Position numbers and translations under genes: made by a program. The notes beneath the pieces are model-generated. The model was not told the origin of the DNA. It saw nothing but the letters and a program-made list of their open reading frames with translations, and ran no database searches. From the NCBI RefSeq assembly GCF_007744255.1, contig NZ_CP036267.1, positions 6,293,356-6,357,355 of the forward strand: a DNA stretch of 64,000 nt, given 5' to 3'. Positions 1 to 8,062 of the stretch are shown piece by piece. This DNA comes from Thalassoglobus polymorphus (GTDB lineage Bacteria; Planctomycetota; Planctomycetia; Planctomycetales; Planctomycetaceae). The stretch's first letter is position 1; the number at the start of each line of letters is the position of its first letter.

Positions 1-155
1 CCGGTAATGACAATTCTTTCGTCGTCAGGCAATTGTTCCGGCATTATGATTACGAGCAAGCCCCACTCCAGTAGCGGGACGCCCAACACTCCAAACAGGG
101 TTTCTAAAGTGAAGAGACAGATTCTAAGAAGATTCACCGAAAATCCCAACCACAT
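1..155 (-). CDS. possible small membrane protein, partial (runs off window)
   Basis: An open minus-strand frame begins at an ATG at 155 and stays open to the window edge, about 51 codons. An in-frame stop lies five codons upstream of the ATG, so this is the first possible start. The visible product is hydrophobic for roughly 40 residues (Leu/Val/Gly/Phe-rich) and then turns polar (PEQLPDDERIV), as in a short membrane-anchored protein. A terminator-like hairpin at 261-295 separates it from the co-directional gene upstream, so it would need its own promoter. No family is recognised and no strong ribosome binding site is visible. It could be a chance frame. Confidence 0.35.
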   Translation of the reverse strand, partial: MWLGFSVNLLRICLFTLETLFGVLGVPLLEWGLLVIIMPEQLPDDERIVIT

Positions 156-260
156 TGCCCGAGTTCACATTTCAGGGAATGCATTCAAGCGAAACGCCCA
201 CGGGAAGGAATTGGCGACAGATTTCAGGCGAAGAGGTGCGTTTTGTCCGAAATAATGCCA

Positions 261-295
261 AAAGCCCGAGCACGGACGTGTCCGGGTCGGGCTTT
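261..295. terminator. intrinsic terminator-like hairpin
   Basis: The arms AAAGCCCGA (261-269) and TCGGGCTTT (287-295) are exact reverse complements, with a further GC-rich pairing (cgga/tccg) inside. The A/T runs at the ends suit termination in either direction. It lies 44 bp past the stop of the TIGR03009 gene on the minus strand. Confidence 0.7.
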
Positions 296-338
296 GGTGA
301 ATCACTCTTCAGAAAAGATGAGTTTTTCGGTCGGGCAA

Positions 339-1334
339 TTAATTTGTTCGCTGTGGAGATTCTCCACCCACGGTTTGCCTGAGAGTCGGTTTGGAGGTGC
401 GTCGGTCCATCATTGGGAGTTGGTCAGGATTCGCTTTGATGTCCTGCATTTTCTCGTACCCTCTAAGTGAAATTGACCAAGGGCCTCTCAGCTTGTCAGC
501 AAGTGTGAACGGCTTTGGGGTGTAGAATCTGTACACGGTTTCTTGATTTCCCGAAGGGTCCCACAACTTCACGGCATTTGGAAGAAAGGTGTTCGGATCG
601 AGTAGAACTTCGGCTCGTTGAAATTCTCGTCGAAGATTTGGGACGAGGGGATAAGCGATGATGTGAATCTGTCGCTCTGGGTCGTGCATTTCGCCAAAGG
701 CCATTTTGTAGCGTTTGGTGACTGAGTCTGCCTTCATTCCGAAGAGAAACGGCATCGGTCCATCGGTGATGCGTTGTCCCTGATATTGTGGTGGGATTTC
801 CATTTTGCTGTATTGCTTCGGAGCGACATCCACTTCCAGAATATCTTTCCCGTTACAGATCCAGACTTTGTGTGCGTCTGCCTGAACGGAATAAACTTTT
901 CCGTCGGGAGCTTTGTGTGTCAGCGGTTGTCCCGGAGATGCTGCGAGGGCTTTGACAATGTCCGGGTCGGGATTGAAGTCCATGCGTGCTTTATCTGGAG
1001 ATCCGAACCAGTACTCGCCAACAGCTCGTTTTTCGACACCAAATGTGCTGTCGTAGACGTATCGACGGAACACTCCCTGGAGCGTGTCGATTCCTGCGGT
1101 TTTCTGTTCCCACTCCTGAAGAACTAACAACATTTGCGGAGAAGGACGTTCCGGTTTGATTTCCATTTGAACCGGAGTTCTTGCCGCATTTTGAATCAGG
1201 GGGTTGGCACCAGCAGGTTGTTGAGTATTGGGTTGCGTTTGTGGAAACTGACCAAAAGCCAGGTTCGATGTGACAGCGATCCCAAATGCCAAACAAAGGG
1301 GGGCCTGGCAAATTGATTTCAGACTGAAGGGCAT
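339..1334 (-). CDS. TIGR03009 family secreted/periplasmic protein
   Basis: The protein matches the planctomycete-specific TIGR03009 family of unknown function, whose fold resembles outer-membrane lipoprotein carrier proteins (LolA-like). I chose the second Met (MPFSLKSICQ) because it starts directly at a signal peptide with a hydrophobic core and an AFGQ-like cleavage site; the first Met at 1358 adds eight residues. A Pro/Gln/Asn-rich linker follows. The rest, from about residue 70, is a beta-rich domain with the family's features: LQGVFRRYVYD near the start, a WICNGKDILEVD strand, and a GPMPFLFGMKADS segment that recurs in the family. It is transcribed alone, with a terminator 44 bp downstream. 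The function is inferred only by fold analogy, for instance lipid or hydrophobic-ligand binding. Confidence 0.75.
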   Translation of the reverse strand: MPFSLKSICQAPLCLAFGIAVTSNLAFGQFPQTQPNTQQPAGANPLIQNAARTPVQMEIKPERPSPQMLLVLQEWEQKTAGIDTLQGVFRRYVYDSTFGVEKRAVGEYWFGSPDKARMDFNPDPDIVKALAASPGQPLTHKAPDGKVYSVQADAHKVWICNGKDILEVDVAPKQYSKMEIPPQYQGQRITDGPMPFLFGMKADSVTKRYKMAFGEMHDPERQIHIIAYPLVPNLRREFQRAEVLLDPNTFLPNAVKLWDPSGNQETVYRFYTPKPFTLADKLRGPWSISLRGYEKMQDIKANPDQLPMMDRRTSKPTLRQTVGGESPQRTN

Positions 1335-1575
1335 GAGTATCGGATCCTTCCCGGTCAATCAGGCAGCCAATGAATTGGTTGTTGATGTCCGTTTTTGTCT
1401 TGATAATGCGTTCGATTCCATTGAACGCCACCGTGGTGGGGCTTGCTCGTTTCACGAATGTGAGCAGAAACAAGAGGTGGGTGCAGAGTCTATCGGTCGA
1501 AGGCAATCACTGAAAGGTCATTTTTATTAAGTGAAAATTGCCAAAAATGACGAGCCGGTAACTGTTTATGAAAAT

Positions 1576-1606
1576 CGGCCCCTTGGAGAGACTCTCCGAG
1601 AGGCCG
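1576..1606 (-). terminator. hairpin terminator after the BON-domain gene
   Basis: The arms CGGCC (1576-1580) and GGCCG (1602-1606) close a long stem whose inner part pairs CCTTGGAGAG with CTCTCCGAGAGG, one bulge allowed. On the minus strand the stem is followed by ATTTTCAT. It lies 57 bp past the BON gene stop. The rest of the 1359-1662 gap shows nothing recognisable beyond the promoter space for the TIGR03009 gene. Confidence 0.6.
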
Positions 1607-1662
1607 AAATCATTCGAATCAAGTCGATAGCGGAGCTTCCGCGTTTACTCGCTTTGCCTGGG

Positions 1663-2871
1663 TTACCAGTTTTTGGGGTTCATGAACCACCACCAGCGAT
1701 CTGTTCGAGAATCGAACGTCAGGTTCCAGCTGCCGTCGTCCCATTCCAAAGTCGAACTTCTCCAACCCATAGGAACTTGCGGGTACGGGTAGTACGGGCC
1801 GATGTAAGGGAATGCACTCGCATCGTACTGGCTTGGGTAAGTCACAGCTGCGTAGTTGTCATACTGAGCGTACGAAGGCCATGCGTGTTCAGGAACATTC
1901 GGCTGATTGTAAACCTGGTGACCAACTTGTGCGTTCTGTCCGCCTGGAGTTGGGTAACCCTGAACTGGTGGGCGTCCAGGCATGCCGGGAGCATAGCCAG
2001 GACCCGGTGGCATTCCTTGAGGAGCGACACCTTGAGTCTGTTGAATCGGTCCACGTTGTCCGAATTGTGGTCCGCCTTGCGGTCCGAACTGTGGGCCACC
2101 TTGTGGGCCAAACTGAGGTCCACCTTGTGGTCTGAACTGGGGTTGTCCCTGTGGGCCGAATTGTGGTTGACCTTGTGGTCCAGCTTGTGCGAATTGTGGA
2201 GCTGGTCGGCCTTTCACTTTCAACTGATTGATCACTTGACCGACACCAGCTACGGATGAACAGGCTTGCTGAGCCAGAGCAACTTGGCCTGGGTCTTCAA
2301 CATTACCGATCAGGCTCGCTGCTCCGTTTTTGTAGCGAACTTCAATGTCGTAGCCGCTCAATCCTGCGGAAGTCAAAGCTTCTGCGATGTTTTGAGCAAC
2401 TTCCTGATTGCTTCGAGCCTGTTTTTGGTCAAAAGCAACCGGTTGCACGCGGCGATTCATTCCACCCTGCTGTTGGGCAGCAGCTTGTTGAATCGGAGAA
2501 TCCGCACTTGGTCTCGATTTCTCCATCAGTTGAAGATTGTTCTCGACGGTTTCGACACCCGGAACACGGCTGGCAAGTCGAGTTACGATTGCCCGTTGAG
2601 GTTCATCTTTGATCTGACCACCAATTGTGGCCACACCGGCTTTGAACTCAATAGAGATGTCTTGGTGAACCAGTTTGGCGCGGTTGAGTGCCTGAGCAAT
2701 CTCCTCAGCAACCTTTTGGTTTTGATTGGTCGGTGCCGCTTTTTGAGCCGCAGGGGAGGTTTGTTGTTGCTCCTCTCCTGGTTTCAAAAAATCTAGTGGG
2801 CCGGCCACTGAGATACTTGGAACTGCTGCCAGCAATCCCAGACTCAGTGCCCATTTCCGTGGCAGAAGCAT
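1663..2871 (-). CDS. secreted protein with two BON domains and a Gln/Gly/Pro repeat linker
   Basis: A signal peptide (MLLPRKWALSLGLLAAVPSISVA) is followed by two BON (bacterial OsmY and nodulation) domains at about residues 50-120 and 150-222. Both show the typical pattern: a helix ending in AEEIAQALNRAKL or AQNIAEALTSAGL, then a strand such as IEFKAGVATIGG, then a helix-strand ending in V.. V.NQL. BON domains bind phospholipid or act as periplasmic scaffolds. Residues about 228-275 consist of GPQGGPQF-type octapeptides encoded by a 24-bp DNA repeat, and a Pro/Gly-rich segment follows. The C-terminal 70 residues are aromatic-rich (Tyr/Trp), ending in WWWFMNPKNW, perhaps for surface association. 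The start is supported by AAAGGAGTG about 8 bases upstream. Monocistronic. Confidence 0.8.
   Translation of the reverse strand: MLLPRKWALSLGLLAAVPSISVAGPLDFLKPGEEQQQTSPAAQKAAPTNQNQKVAEEIAQALNRAKLVHQDISIEFKAGVATIGGQIKDEPQRAIVTRLASRVPGVETVENNLQLMEKSRPSADSPIQQAAAQQQGGMNRRVQPVAFDQKQARSNQEVAQNIAEALTSAGLSGYDIEVRYKNGAASLIGNVEDPGQVALAQQACSSVAGVGQVINQLKVKGRPAPQFAQAGPQGQPQFGPQGQPQFRPQGGPQFGPQGGPQFGPQGGPQFGQRGPIQQTQGVAPQGMPPGPGYAPGMPGRPPVQGYPTPGGQNAQVGHQVYNQPNVPEHAWPSYAQYDNYAAVTYPSQYDASAFPYIGPYYPYPQVPMGWRSSTLEWDDGSWNLTFDSRTDRWWWFMNPKNW
2047..2195 (-). repeat. 24-bp coding tandem repeat inside the BON protein
   Basis: About five to six imperfect 24-bp units of the type GGTCCACCTTGTGGTCC plus seven bases encode GPQGGPQF-like octapeptides. 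Third-position differences between units show they are not all recent copies, but the two central units are close to identical. Repeat number could vary between strains. Confidence 0.75.
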
Positions 2872-3277
2872 GGACTCACTCCTTTAAGTCTTGAGTGCTC
2901 CGCTGCCGTTTCCGTTGGAATCGGCTCTTCCGGTCGCCCGGAGCGGACTCGATCGAATGATAGTTAATTCAGTCATCGGCCTGATGAGATCGATGAGTTC
3001 AGTTATTCTGGTTATTTCGGTTAAATTGATTCTGTCAGCCAGAAAAACTGTGGATTTCAACAAAAAGCCTCAAGATTTTTTCCCGAAGAACATGTCGCTA
3101 TCGACTTTGTCACAGCAGGTTTTCGCTATGAACTGTTAGAGTTTAGGCGGAGTCTGGGCGGAGTTTAGGCTACGGTCTGCCCGTGAAGCTGCTCCATTCG
3201 AGTTGCCGAAACTCAGCCCGGAAACTTGTGAAGAAAACGCAATCTGCACAGGACTTGAAGTCTTCAGATGGACGAGC
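2872..3277. other. non-coding gap between BON gene and hemD
   Basis: About 400 bp with no convincing gene. It contains the upstream region of the BON gene and, near 3140-3175, a short imperfect duplication (GTTTAGGCGGAGTCT / GGCGGAGTTTAGGC). No terminator or named regulatory site was recognised. Confidence 0.5.
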
Positions 3278-4090
3278 CTACTTGCTCAAGAAGTCGATCG
3301 CTTCCCGGACCAGATGCGCCATCTTCGGGTGTGATGGTTCCATAGCTGGGGTGATTCCGTATTCTTGAATCCGCGCCGTTGCGGTCGGGCCGATACTGGC
3401 GTTGACGCATTCACCGCAGGCCGCCAACCATTCTTCTTTGAGGTTCATTTCCTCAGCCACCTGAGTCGCATGCACAAACTGTTGAGCGGTCGTCCAGAGA
3501 ATCAGATCAAACTGCTTATCAATGATTCCACGAATCGCTGACTGGAGCGGTCCGATGTCATCGGGAAGTTCCCAACGGTAAATCGAAACAGGCAACGTCT
3601 TCGCCCCTTTCGCCTGCAGCCAATCATACAACTCTTTAGAGGGGGCGCCGTACTCTTGGATCGCAACAAGCTTGTTGGAAAAGTCGAATGCAAGTTTTTC
3701 GAACTCGCTGACGAGGTCTTCCCAGGTGTTCGGCTCCGGAGCTTTTAATTTCGGTTTGATTTTCTTCTTCGCAAGCGCGGTCGCCGGCTTCGGACCGCGA
3801 ACTGCCACAAACGTTTGGCGAATTCTTTCTGCAAGTTCCTCTTCAGTGAGTCGGTCTTTTAAAGCCTCAAAGAGCGAGTCAGTCCCGACACCTGTGAGGA
3901 AAATGGTGACGTCAATTTCGCCCGCCAACAGTTTGTCAGCGAAATCATGGACTGATGGCTGTTCGTTGAGTGAGACCTCTTTCATTGATGGAGCGACGGT
4001 CGGGATGCCGCCGAATTTCTCAATCAATTTCGTCATTTCAAGCTGACGGCGAGACTCAAAGGAACAAACGCGAATTGGATTCGTTGACAT
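3278..4090 (-). CDS. hemD: uroporphyrinogen-III synthase
   Basis: HemD-family protein, which would cyclise hydroxymethylbilane to uroporphyrinogen III in cytoplasmic tetrapyrrole (heme/cobalamin) biosynthesis. At 270 residues it has the usual length. The N-terminus has the typical beta-strand followed by an E-SRR segment (VCSFESRRQLEMTKLIEKFGG). ITIFLTGVGTDSLFEAL matches the conserved (T/S)G-turn region of domain 1, FVAVRGPKPATALAK is the inter-domain strand with its GPKPA motif, and LILWTTAQQFVH matches the (F/T)TS region of domain 2. The tail ends ASIGPTATARIQEYGITPAMEPSHPKM, the characteristic C-terminal motif. No other heme gene is adjacent. Sequence conservation in this family is low, so the call rests on the motif order. 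Confidence 0.85.
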   Translation of the reverse strand: MSTNPIRVCSFESRRQLEMTKLIEKFGGIPTVAPSMKEVSLNEQPSVHDFADKLLAGEIDVTIFLTGVGTDSLFEALKDRLTEEELAERIRQTFVAVRGPKPATALAKKKIKPKLKAPEPNTWEDLVSEFEKLAFDFSNKLVAIQEYGAPSKELYDWLQAKGAKTLPVSIYRWELPDDIGPLQSAIRGIIDKQFDLILWTTAQQFVHATQVAEEMNLKEEWLAACGECVNASIGPTATARIQEYGITPAMEPSHPKMAHLVREAIDFLSK

Positions 4091-4202
4091 GATGAAATTC
4101 TGAATGTGATGTTAGTAGCCCCTTCTGAATCACTGGTAGCTCACTGGGGGCTAAGAGGTCATGTTTCGGACTCGACAACGAGTTACGCTGCGGCACGGTC
4201 CA

Positions 4203-4225
4203 TGGCTGAGTAGTTTACTCAGCCA
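4203..4225. repeat. perfect 10-bp palindromic hairpin in divergent intergenic region
   Basis: TGGCTGAGTA and TACTCAGCCA are exact reverse complements around a 3-base loop. The site lies between divergent hemD and the 4286 gene, about 60 bp upstream of the latter's start. No U-tract follows. It could be an operator or a small repeat; a related TACTCAGCTGAGTA palindrome occurs near 61390. Confidence 0.5.
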
Positions 4226-4285
4226 ACTTGAATTGTCATACTCAGAGCAACATTAAAAAAGGGACGCAACAAAAGGGGCATTGCG

Positions 4286-5401
4286 ATGAAAACAGCTGCG
4301 AAGAATAACAAACATCAGGGAAACTCCCGACCGAGCAGAGGCGGCTCAGCGTCCTGGGGAATCGTGGTGTGCTTCAGCGTTCTCTCGCTGGCCTTGGGCC
4401 TGCTGGTGGGAGTCTTTGTGTTGAACTCTGGGGATAAGCCAGAGCAACTTCTGGATAATTCTGTTCCTGACTCACCCGATGTAGAGGCTGCTCCTGAAGC
4501 GTCGAAAACGTCGCCGGAACAAACTGGCACGAAGACGTCGGAGTCGACAGAGAAGCCGACAGAGAAACTGTCAGTTGAAGAAAAACTGAAGACCACGATT
4601 CAGGCAGCCATCGAGACTATCGATAAGAAGTCAGCTCAAATGTTTGTTCACAGCTACCTGCCGGATGAATTACAGAGCAAGTACGAATATGTCGTCAAAC
4701 GAGAAGGAAGAAAGGTTGTTGACCAGGCACTGACCAAGAAGATCTTTAATGAATATCGAATTCATCTTCAGTCTGCGTTAAACGGATCGGTCGAACTCAA
4801 CCCTTCTCAAACGGTTGCGATTGTCACCTATAAGTTGAAAGAGCTGCCTGATTCTGGAATGAATTTGAAGAAGTTTGCTCTGAGCGAATCCGAAGTCGTA
4901 GAAGGTGTCGCATACGAGGGGCTCGGAGATGATTTGTCAAAAATGCTCGAACAGGCTGCCGCTCTTCTCGAAGAGGACAAGCTTCAGGAGTTCGTAGAGA
5001 ACGTCTATCCAATTTCCGAAGTTGAGTTGCTTTCCGCTGATCAAACGCAGAGCAGACTACTGACACGAATTGGTCAACCGGCGATGAAAGCAGCCATGAT
5101 TCGGGATTTGAAAGAGGCCGCTGAAGCGAGCGCAGATGTGCAAGGCACCATTGCAGTGATCACACTCCCTTCTTTGCATCAGGGTGACCAGTCGAGAACT
5201 TTCAAGTTTGATCTGGTAGAGGGAAACTGGAGGTTTATCGATTTGGCTGCAAAAGAGAGAGCAACCATGAATGACCTTGCCGTGAAACTGCCTGCCAGTA
5301 TGAAGAAAGGGAACAGCGGCCAGACGATTGTCTTTGCGCGAAACAATGCGGAAAGCGAATGGCGCATCCAGTCACTTCCTGACACACTCCCTGAGTGGTA
5401 A
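4286..5401 (+). CDS. single-pass membrane-anchored protein of unknown function
   Basis: The 371-residue product has a short basic cytoplasmic tail, one transmembrane helix (about residues 26-47, GIVVCFSVLSLALGLLVGVFVL), a Ser/Thr/Pro/Glu-rich linker to about residue 95, and an extracytoplasmic alpha/beta region. That region looks internally duplicated: helix-rich segments TIQAAIETIDKKSAQMFVHSYLP and AAALLEEDKLQEFVENVYPI align in position, each followed by a strand pair. This arrangement resembles NTF2-like or DUF4878-like ligand-free domains, but I do not recognise the family. The ATG at 4286 is preceded by AAAAGGGG. The downstream DUF1559 gene starts 47 bp after the stop, so the two are probably cotranscribed. 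Confidence 0.6.
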   Translation: MKTAAKNNKHQGNSRPSRGGSASWGIVVCFSVLSLALGLLVGVFVLNSGDKPEQLLDNSVPDSPDVEAAPEASKTSPEQTGTKTSESTEKPTEKLSVEEKLKTTIQAAIETIDKKSAQMFVHSYLPDELQSKYEYVVKREGRKVVDQALTKKIFNEYRIHLQSALNGSVELNPSQTVAIVTYKLKELPDSGMNLKKFALSESEVVEGVAYEGLGDDLSKMLEQAAALLEEDKLQEFVENVYPISEVELLSADQTQSRLLTRIGQPAMKAAMIRDLKEAAEASADVQGTIAVITLPSLHQGDQSRTFKFDLVEGNWRFIDLAAKERATMNDLAVKLPASMKKGNSGQTIVFARNNAESEWRIQSLPDTLPEW

Positions 5402-5448
5402 GCGAAGCAATCTTCTTTCGAATAACTCAAACATTCAGGGCAAATCAA

Positions 5449-6354
5449 ATGATCAATAGAAAATATCAAGCGTTCACTCGTGTGGAAACAATCATTGTTC
5501 TCGGAGTTGTCTTCCTGCTCCTCGCCACAGCTTTGCCAGCTGTCCAGCGTGCGCGTGAAGATTCTCGATCCGTCAAATGCAAGAACAACCTCAAATTGAT
5601 GGGGCTTGCCATTCACAATTACCACGATGTGTATCAAATGTTCCCGCCGGGCTGGATCAGTAAACGAATGGAAGGGGAAGGGCATCCTTCGACCGGCTGG
5701 CAATCGATGATTCTCCCGTTCATCGACGAAGCGCCGTTGTACAATCGTCTCGATTTGACGGAGCCTGTCTATTCAACTCGCGATCAAACGCTCCTGAAAA
5801 AACCAATTGAGTACTACCGTTGCCCAATGGATTCGACTCCGAGTGAAAATCCCATTCGCGAAGAGTGGGGCACATCCAATTACGTCGGGAATTATGGTGC
5901 ATTTCCAATTCCTCGTTGGTCTGCAAGTCAGACGAACACAGCCTTCTGGCCTGGAAACTCCACAGCTGTCCTTTCCAAACAGAACGAAAAGCTGTACGGC
6001 CTGTTCCGACTGAACCGTGGAACGCGAATTCGAGAGATCCTAGATGGAACTTCGAATACGTTTATGGTTGGGGAGAAAGACATCCAGGGTGGTGCTGCGA
6101 TTTGGCCCGGACCGCGTTCGAATTATCACGAAAGCGACGTCGTCGGCGACGCCAGTTTTGCTTCTCCCTTGAACAAAAGTCAGTACGGATTTTCCAGCCG
6201 CCACGACGGGTTTGTTCAGTTCACATTGTGCGATGGAGCAGTGCGGGCAATCTCGCTGGATATCGACAGTCGGGAGTTTGAAACCCCCGAACAGATGGGG
6301 ACTCTGCAAAAGCTGGCAGCAAAGGATGATCGTCAAAGGATTGAGTCTTTCTGA
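5449..6354 (+). CDS. DUF1559 domain protein with divergent prepilin-type N-terminus
   Basis: This belongs to the large planctomycete DUF1559 (SBP_bac_10) family of pseudopilin-like secreted proteins. The start ATG at 5449 has CAGGG 8 bases upstream and places the prepilin-like motif near residue 8. The motif reads QAFTRVETIIVLG where the family norm is GFTLIELLVVI, with Ala replacing the -1 Gly and Thr-2 and Glu-5 kept. The hydrophobic helix and the family hallmarks follow: LPAVQRARE, CKNNLK.MGLAIHNYHD, FPPGW, GWQSMILPFID, Y.CPMD, and a C-terminal DGAVRAIS strand. DUF1559 proteins are thought to be assembled or retained at the cell surface; their substrate is unknown. The -1 substitution could impair prepilin-peptidase cleavage. 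Confidence 0.88.
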   Translation: MINRKYQAFTRVETIIVLGVVFLLLATALPAVQRAREDSRSVKCKNNLKLMGLAIHNYHDVYQMFPPGWISKRMEGEGHPSTGWQSMILPFIDEAPLYNRLDLTEPVYSTRDQTLLKKPIEYYRCPMDSTPSENPIREEWGTSNYVGNYGAFPIPRWSASQTNTAFWPGNSTAVLSKQNEKLYGLFRLNRGTRIREILDGTSNTFMVGEKDIQGGAAIWPGPRSNYHESDVVGDASFASPLNKSQYGFSSRHDGFVQFTLCDGAVRAISLDIDSREFETPEQMGTLQKLAAKDDRQRIESF

Positions 6355-6432
6355 AATCGTCGCATCCAGCAATGCAATGCATAGGAACGCAAACTTGCGG
6401 AGGCAACAGGCCACTGCGATAGAAAGAATAGA

Positions 6433-8010
6433 ATGAAAATCTGTCACGCCAGTTTAATTCTCTTTCTGATGTGCTTCGCCGATACAGGCGTTTCTCAAGA
6501 GGCAGTTCAGTTCCCGGGGCAAGCTGGGGACTGGCACGGATTTGCGAAGTACCAGGTTGATGTCGAGGGAAAAACGGCGACGGTCGTCGTGCCAAAGAAA
6601 GTCGCTCCGGGGCGACCGTGGGTTTGGCATGGAGAATTCTTCGGGCATAAACCGGCTCCGGATATTGAGCTGCTCAATCGTGGATTTCATCTCGTCTACC
6701 TGTCGATCCCAAATATGCTGGGGTCTCCGCCTGCTGTGAAGCATTGGGACAAGTGCTACGAAGTGATGACCGGCAAGTATCAGCTAGCTCCCAAAGTCGC
6801 TTTGGTTGGTCTGAGTCGGGGTGGGTTGTACTGCTACAACTGGGCCATTGCCAATCCAACAAAGGTTGCCTGTATTTATGGTGATGCCCCGGTCTGTGAT
6901 TTCAAAAGCTGGCCGGGAGGCAAAGGAACCGGAAAAGGAAGTGAGCAAAATTGGAAGCTTGTTCTGGATTTGTGGAACTTCAAGAATGAAGAAGAAGCGC
7001 TGGCGTATCAAGGAAACCCGGTTGATCAACTCAGTCCGCTCGCGCAAGCGGGAGTTCCGCTGCTGCACGTTTTTGGGGATGCCGATGATGTTGTCCCGTG
7101 GGAAGAAAACAGTGGGTTGATTGCAGACAGGTATCGAAAACTTGGCGGTTCAATTCAGATGATCCGTAAGAAAGGGGTGAACCATCACCCGCATGGACTG
7201 GAAGATTCCACACCGATTGTGGAGTTCATTGAAAAGCACGCTGCCCCGCCCAAAGGGCAAGCCATCTTTCGAGAGAATGGTCTCGAAACATATCAACTGG
7301 AGTCAGAACATCAATCAGCTCCAACGAATCTCTATGTCTTGAAACCGTTGCGTGCTCAGAAAGAGAAGCCACTGAGAATCGTCTTTCTTCTCCCGGTTGA
7401 AGCGGGCGAAGGGAGTCAATGGGGAAGTCCGCTTGCCGAAGTTTACCAGCAGGGGCTACATGAGAAACATCAGGTCATTTTCGTGACAGTAACGTTCAGC
7501 GACCTTCCATGGTATGCCGATCACCCCGACGACCCAAAGCTTCAACAGGAACAGTACATTCTCGGATCGGTCTTGCCCTTCGTTCGCTGGAACGTTCCGG
7601 AAGGTCGTCATGACCGAGATGGCCGATTGTTGATTGGCTTTAGCAAATCGGGCTGGGGAGCATGGAGCTTGTTGTTACGTCACCCGGATAAGTTCGCCAA
7701 GGCCGCCGCCTGGGATGCTCCGCTGATGATGAGTGCTCCTGGAAAGTACGGCTCGATGCCGATCTTCGGAAGCGAAGAAAACTTCGAAGAGTATCAATTG
7801 TCAGCAATCCTGAAGCAGGCGGGTGAATCTCACTTCGCTGACAACCGGCTGATCCACGCAGGATACGACAATTTCCGCGAACATCATGAAGAGATGGACT
7901 CATTGCTTAAGAGTCTGGAGATCCCGGCAATTTACATCGATGGCCCGCAGAGAAAACATCACTGGCAAAGTGGGTGGTTTCCCGGATTGCTGGAAGAACT
8001 TCTGAAGTGA
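6433..8010 (+). CDS. secreted protein with two tandem alpha/beta-hydrolase domains
   Basis: A signal peptide (about residues 1-22) precedes two hydrolase-like domains. The first (about 40-270) has a nucleophile elbow GLSRG with Ser128, a candidate acid in HVFGDADDVVPW (Asp216 or Asp218), and a His cluster at 251-254 (NHHPHG): a complete triad in dienelactone-hydrolase/prolyl-oligopeptidase order. The second (about 290-525) has GFSKSGWG (Ser404) in place of GxSxG and a His pair at 509-510, but no clear acid. Such proteins in planctomycetes are often annotated as esterases or prolyl oligopeptidase-like and sit near polysaccharide genes; the substrate cannot be read from sequence. An unusual fusion: one domain appears fully equipped and the other degenerate or variant. 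It follows the DUF1559 gene by 78 bp, and a hairpin at 8026-8048 closes the unit. Confidence 0.72.
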   Translation: MKICHASLILFLMCFADTGVSQEAVQFPGQAGDWHGFAKYQVDVEGKTATVVVPKKVAPGRPWVWHGEFFGHKPAPDIELLNRGFHLVYLSIPNMLGSPPAVKHWDKCYEVMTGKYQLAPKVALVGLSRGGLYCYNWAIANPTKVACIYGDAPVCDFKSWPGGKGTGKGSEQNWKLVLDLWNFKNEEEALAYQGNPVDQLSPLAQAGVPLLHVFGDADDVVPWEENSGLIADRYRKLGGSIQMIRKKGVNHHPHGLEDSTPIVEFIEKHAAPPKGQAIFRENGLETYQLESEHQSAPTNLYVLKPLRAQKEKPLRIVFLLPVEAGEGSQWGSPLAEVYQQGLHEKHQVIFVTVTFSDLPWYADHPDDPKLQQEQYILGSVLPFVRWNVPEGRHDRDGRLLIGFSKSGWGAWSLLLRHPDKFAKAAAWDAPLMMSAPGKYGSMPIFGSEENFEEYQLSAILKQAGESHFADNRLIHAGYDNFREHHEEMDSLLKSLEIPAIYIDGPQRKHHWQSGWFPGLLEELLK

Positions 8011-8025
8011 GTTCGACATGCTTAC

Positions 8026-8048
8026 GCCGGACACATGAAGTGTCCGGC
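8026..8048. terminator. hairpin between convergent genes
   Basis: GCCGGACAC and GTGTCCGGC pair perfectly around the loop ATGAA, between the stop of the hydrolase gene (8010) and the convergent OmpA-like gene (8063). There is no T-run, so it may act as a weak or factor-dependent terminator or protect the mRNA 3' ends. Confidence 0.5.
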
Positions 8049-8062
8049 AATTCGGTGATCAA

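Noticed and set aside
1531..2259. 242-codon plus-strand frame opposite the BON gene
   Set aside because: It is antisense to the BON gene and its Leu/Trp/Ser repeats only mirror the 24-bp repeat.
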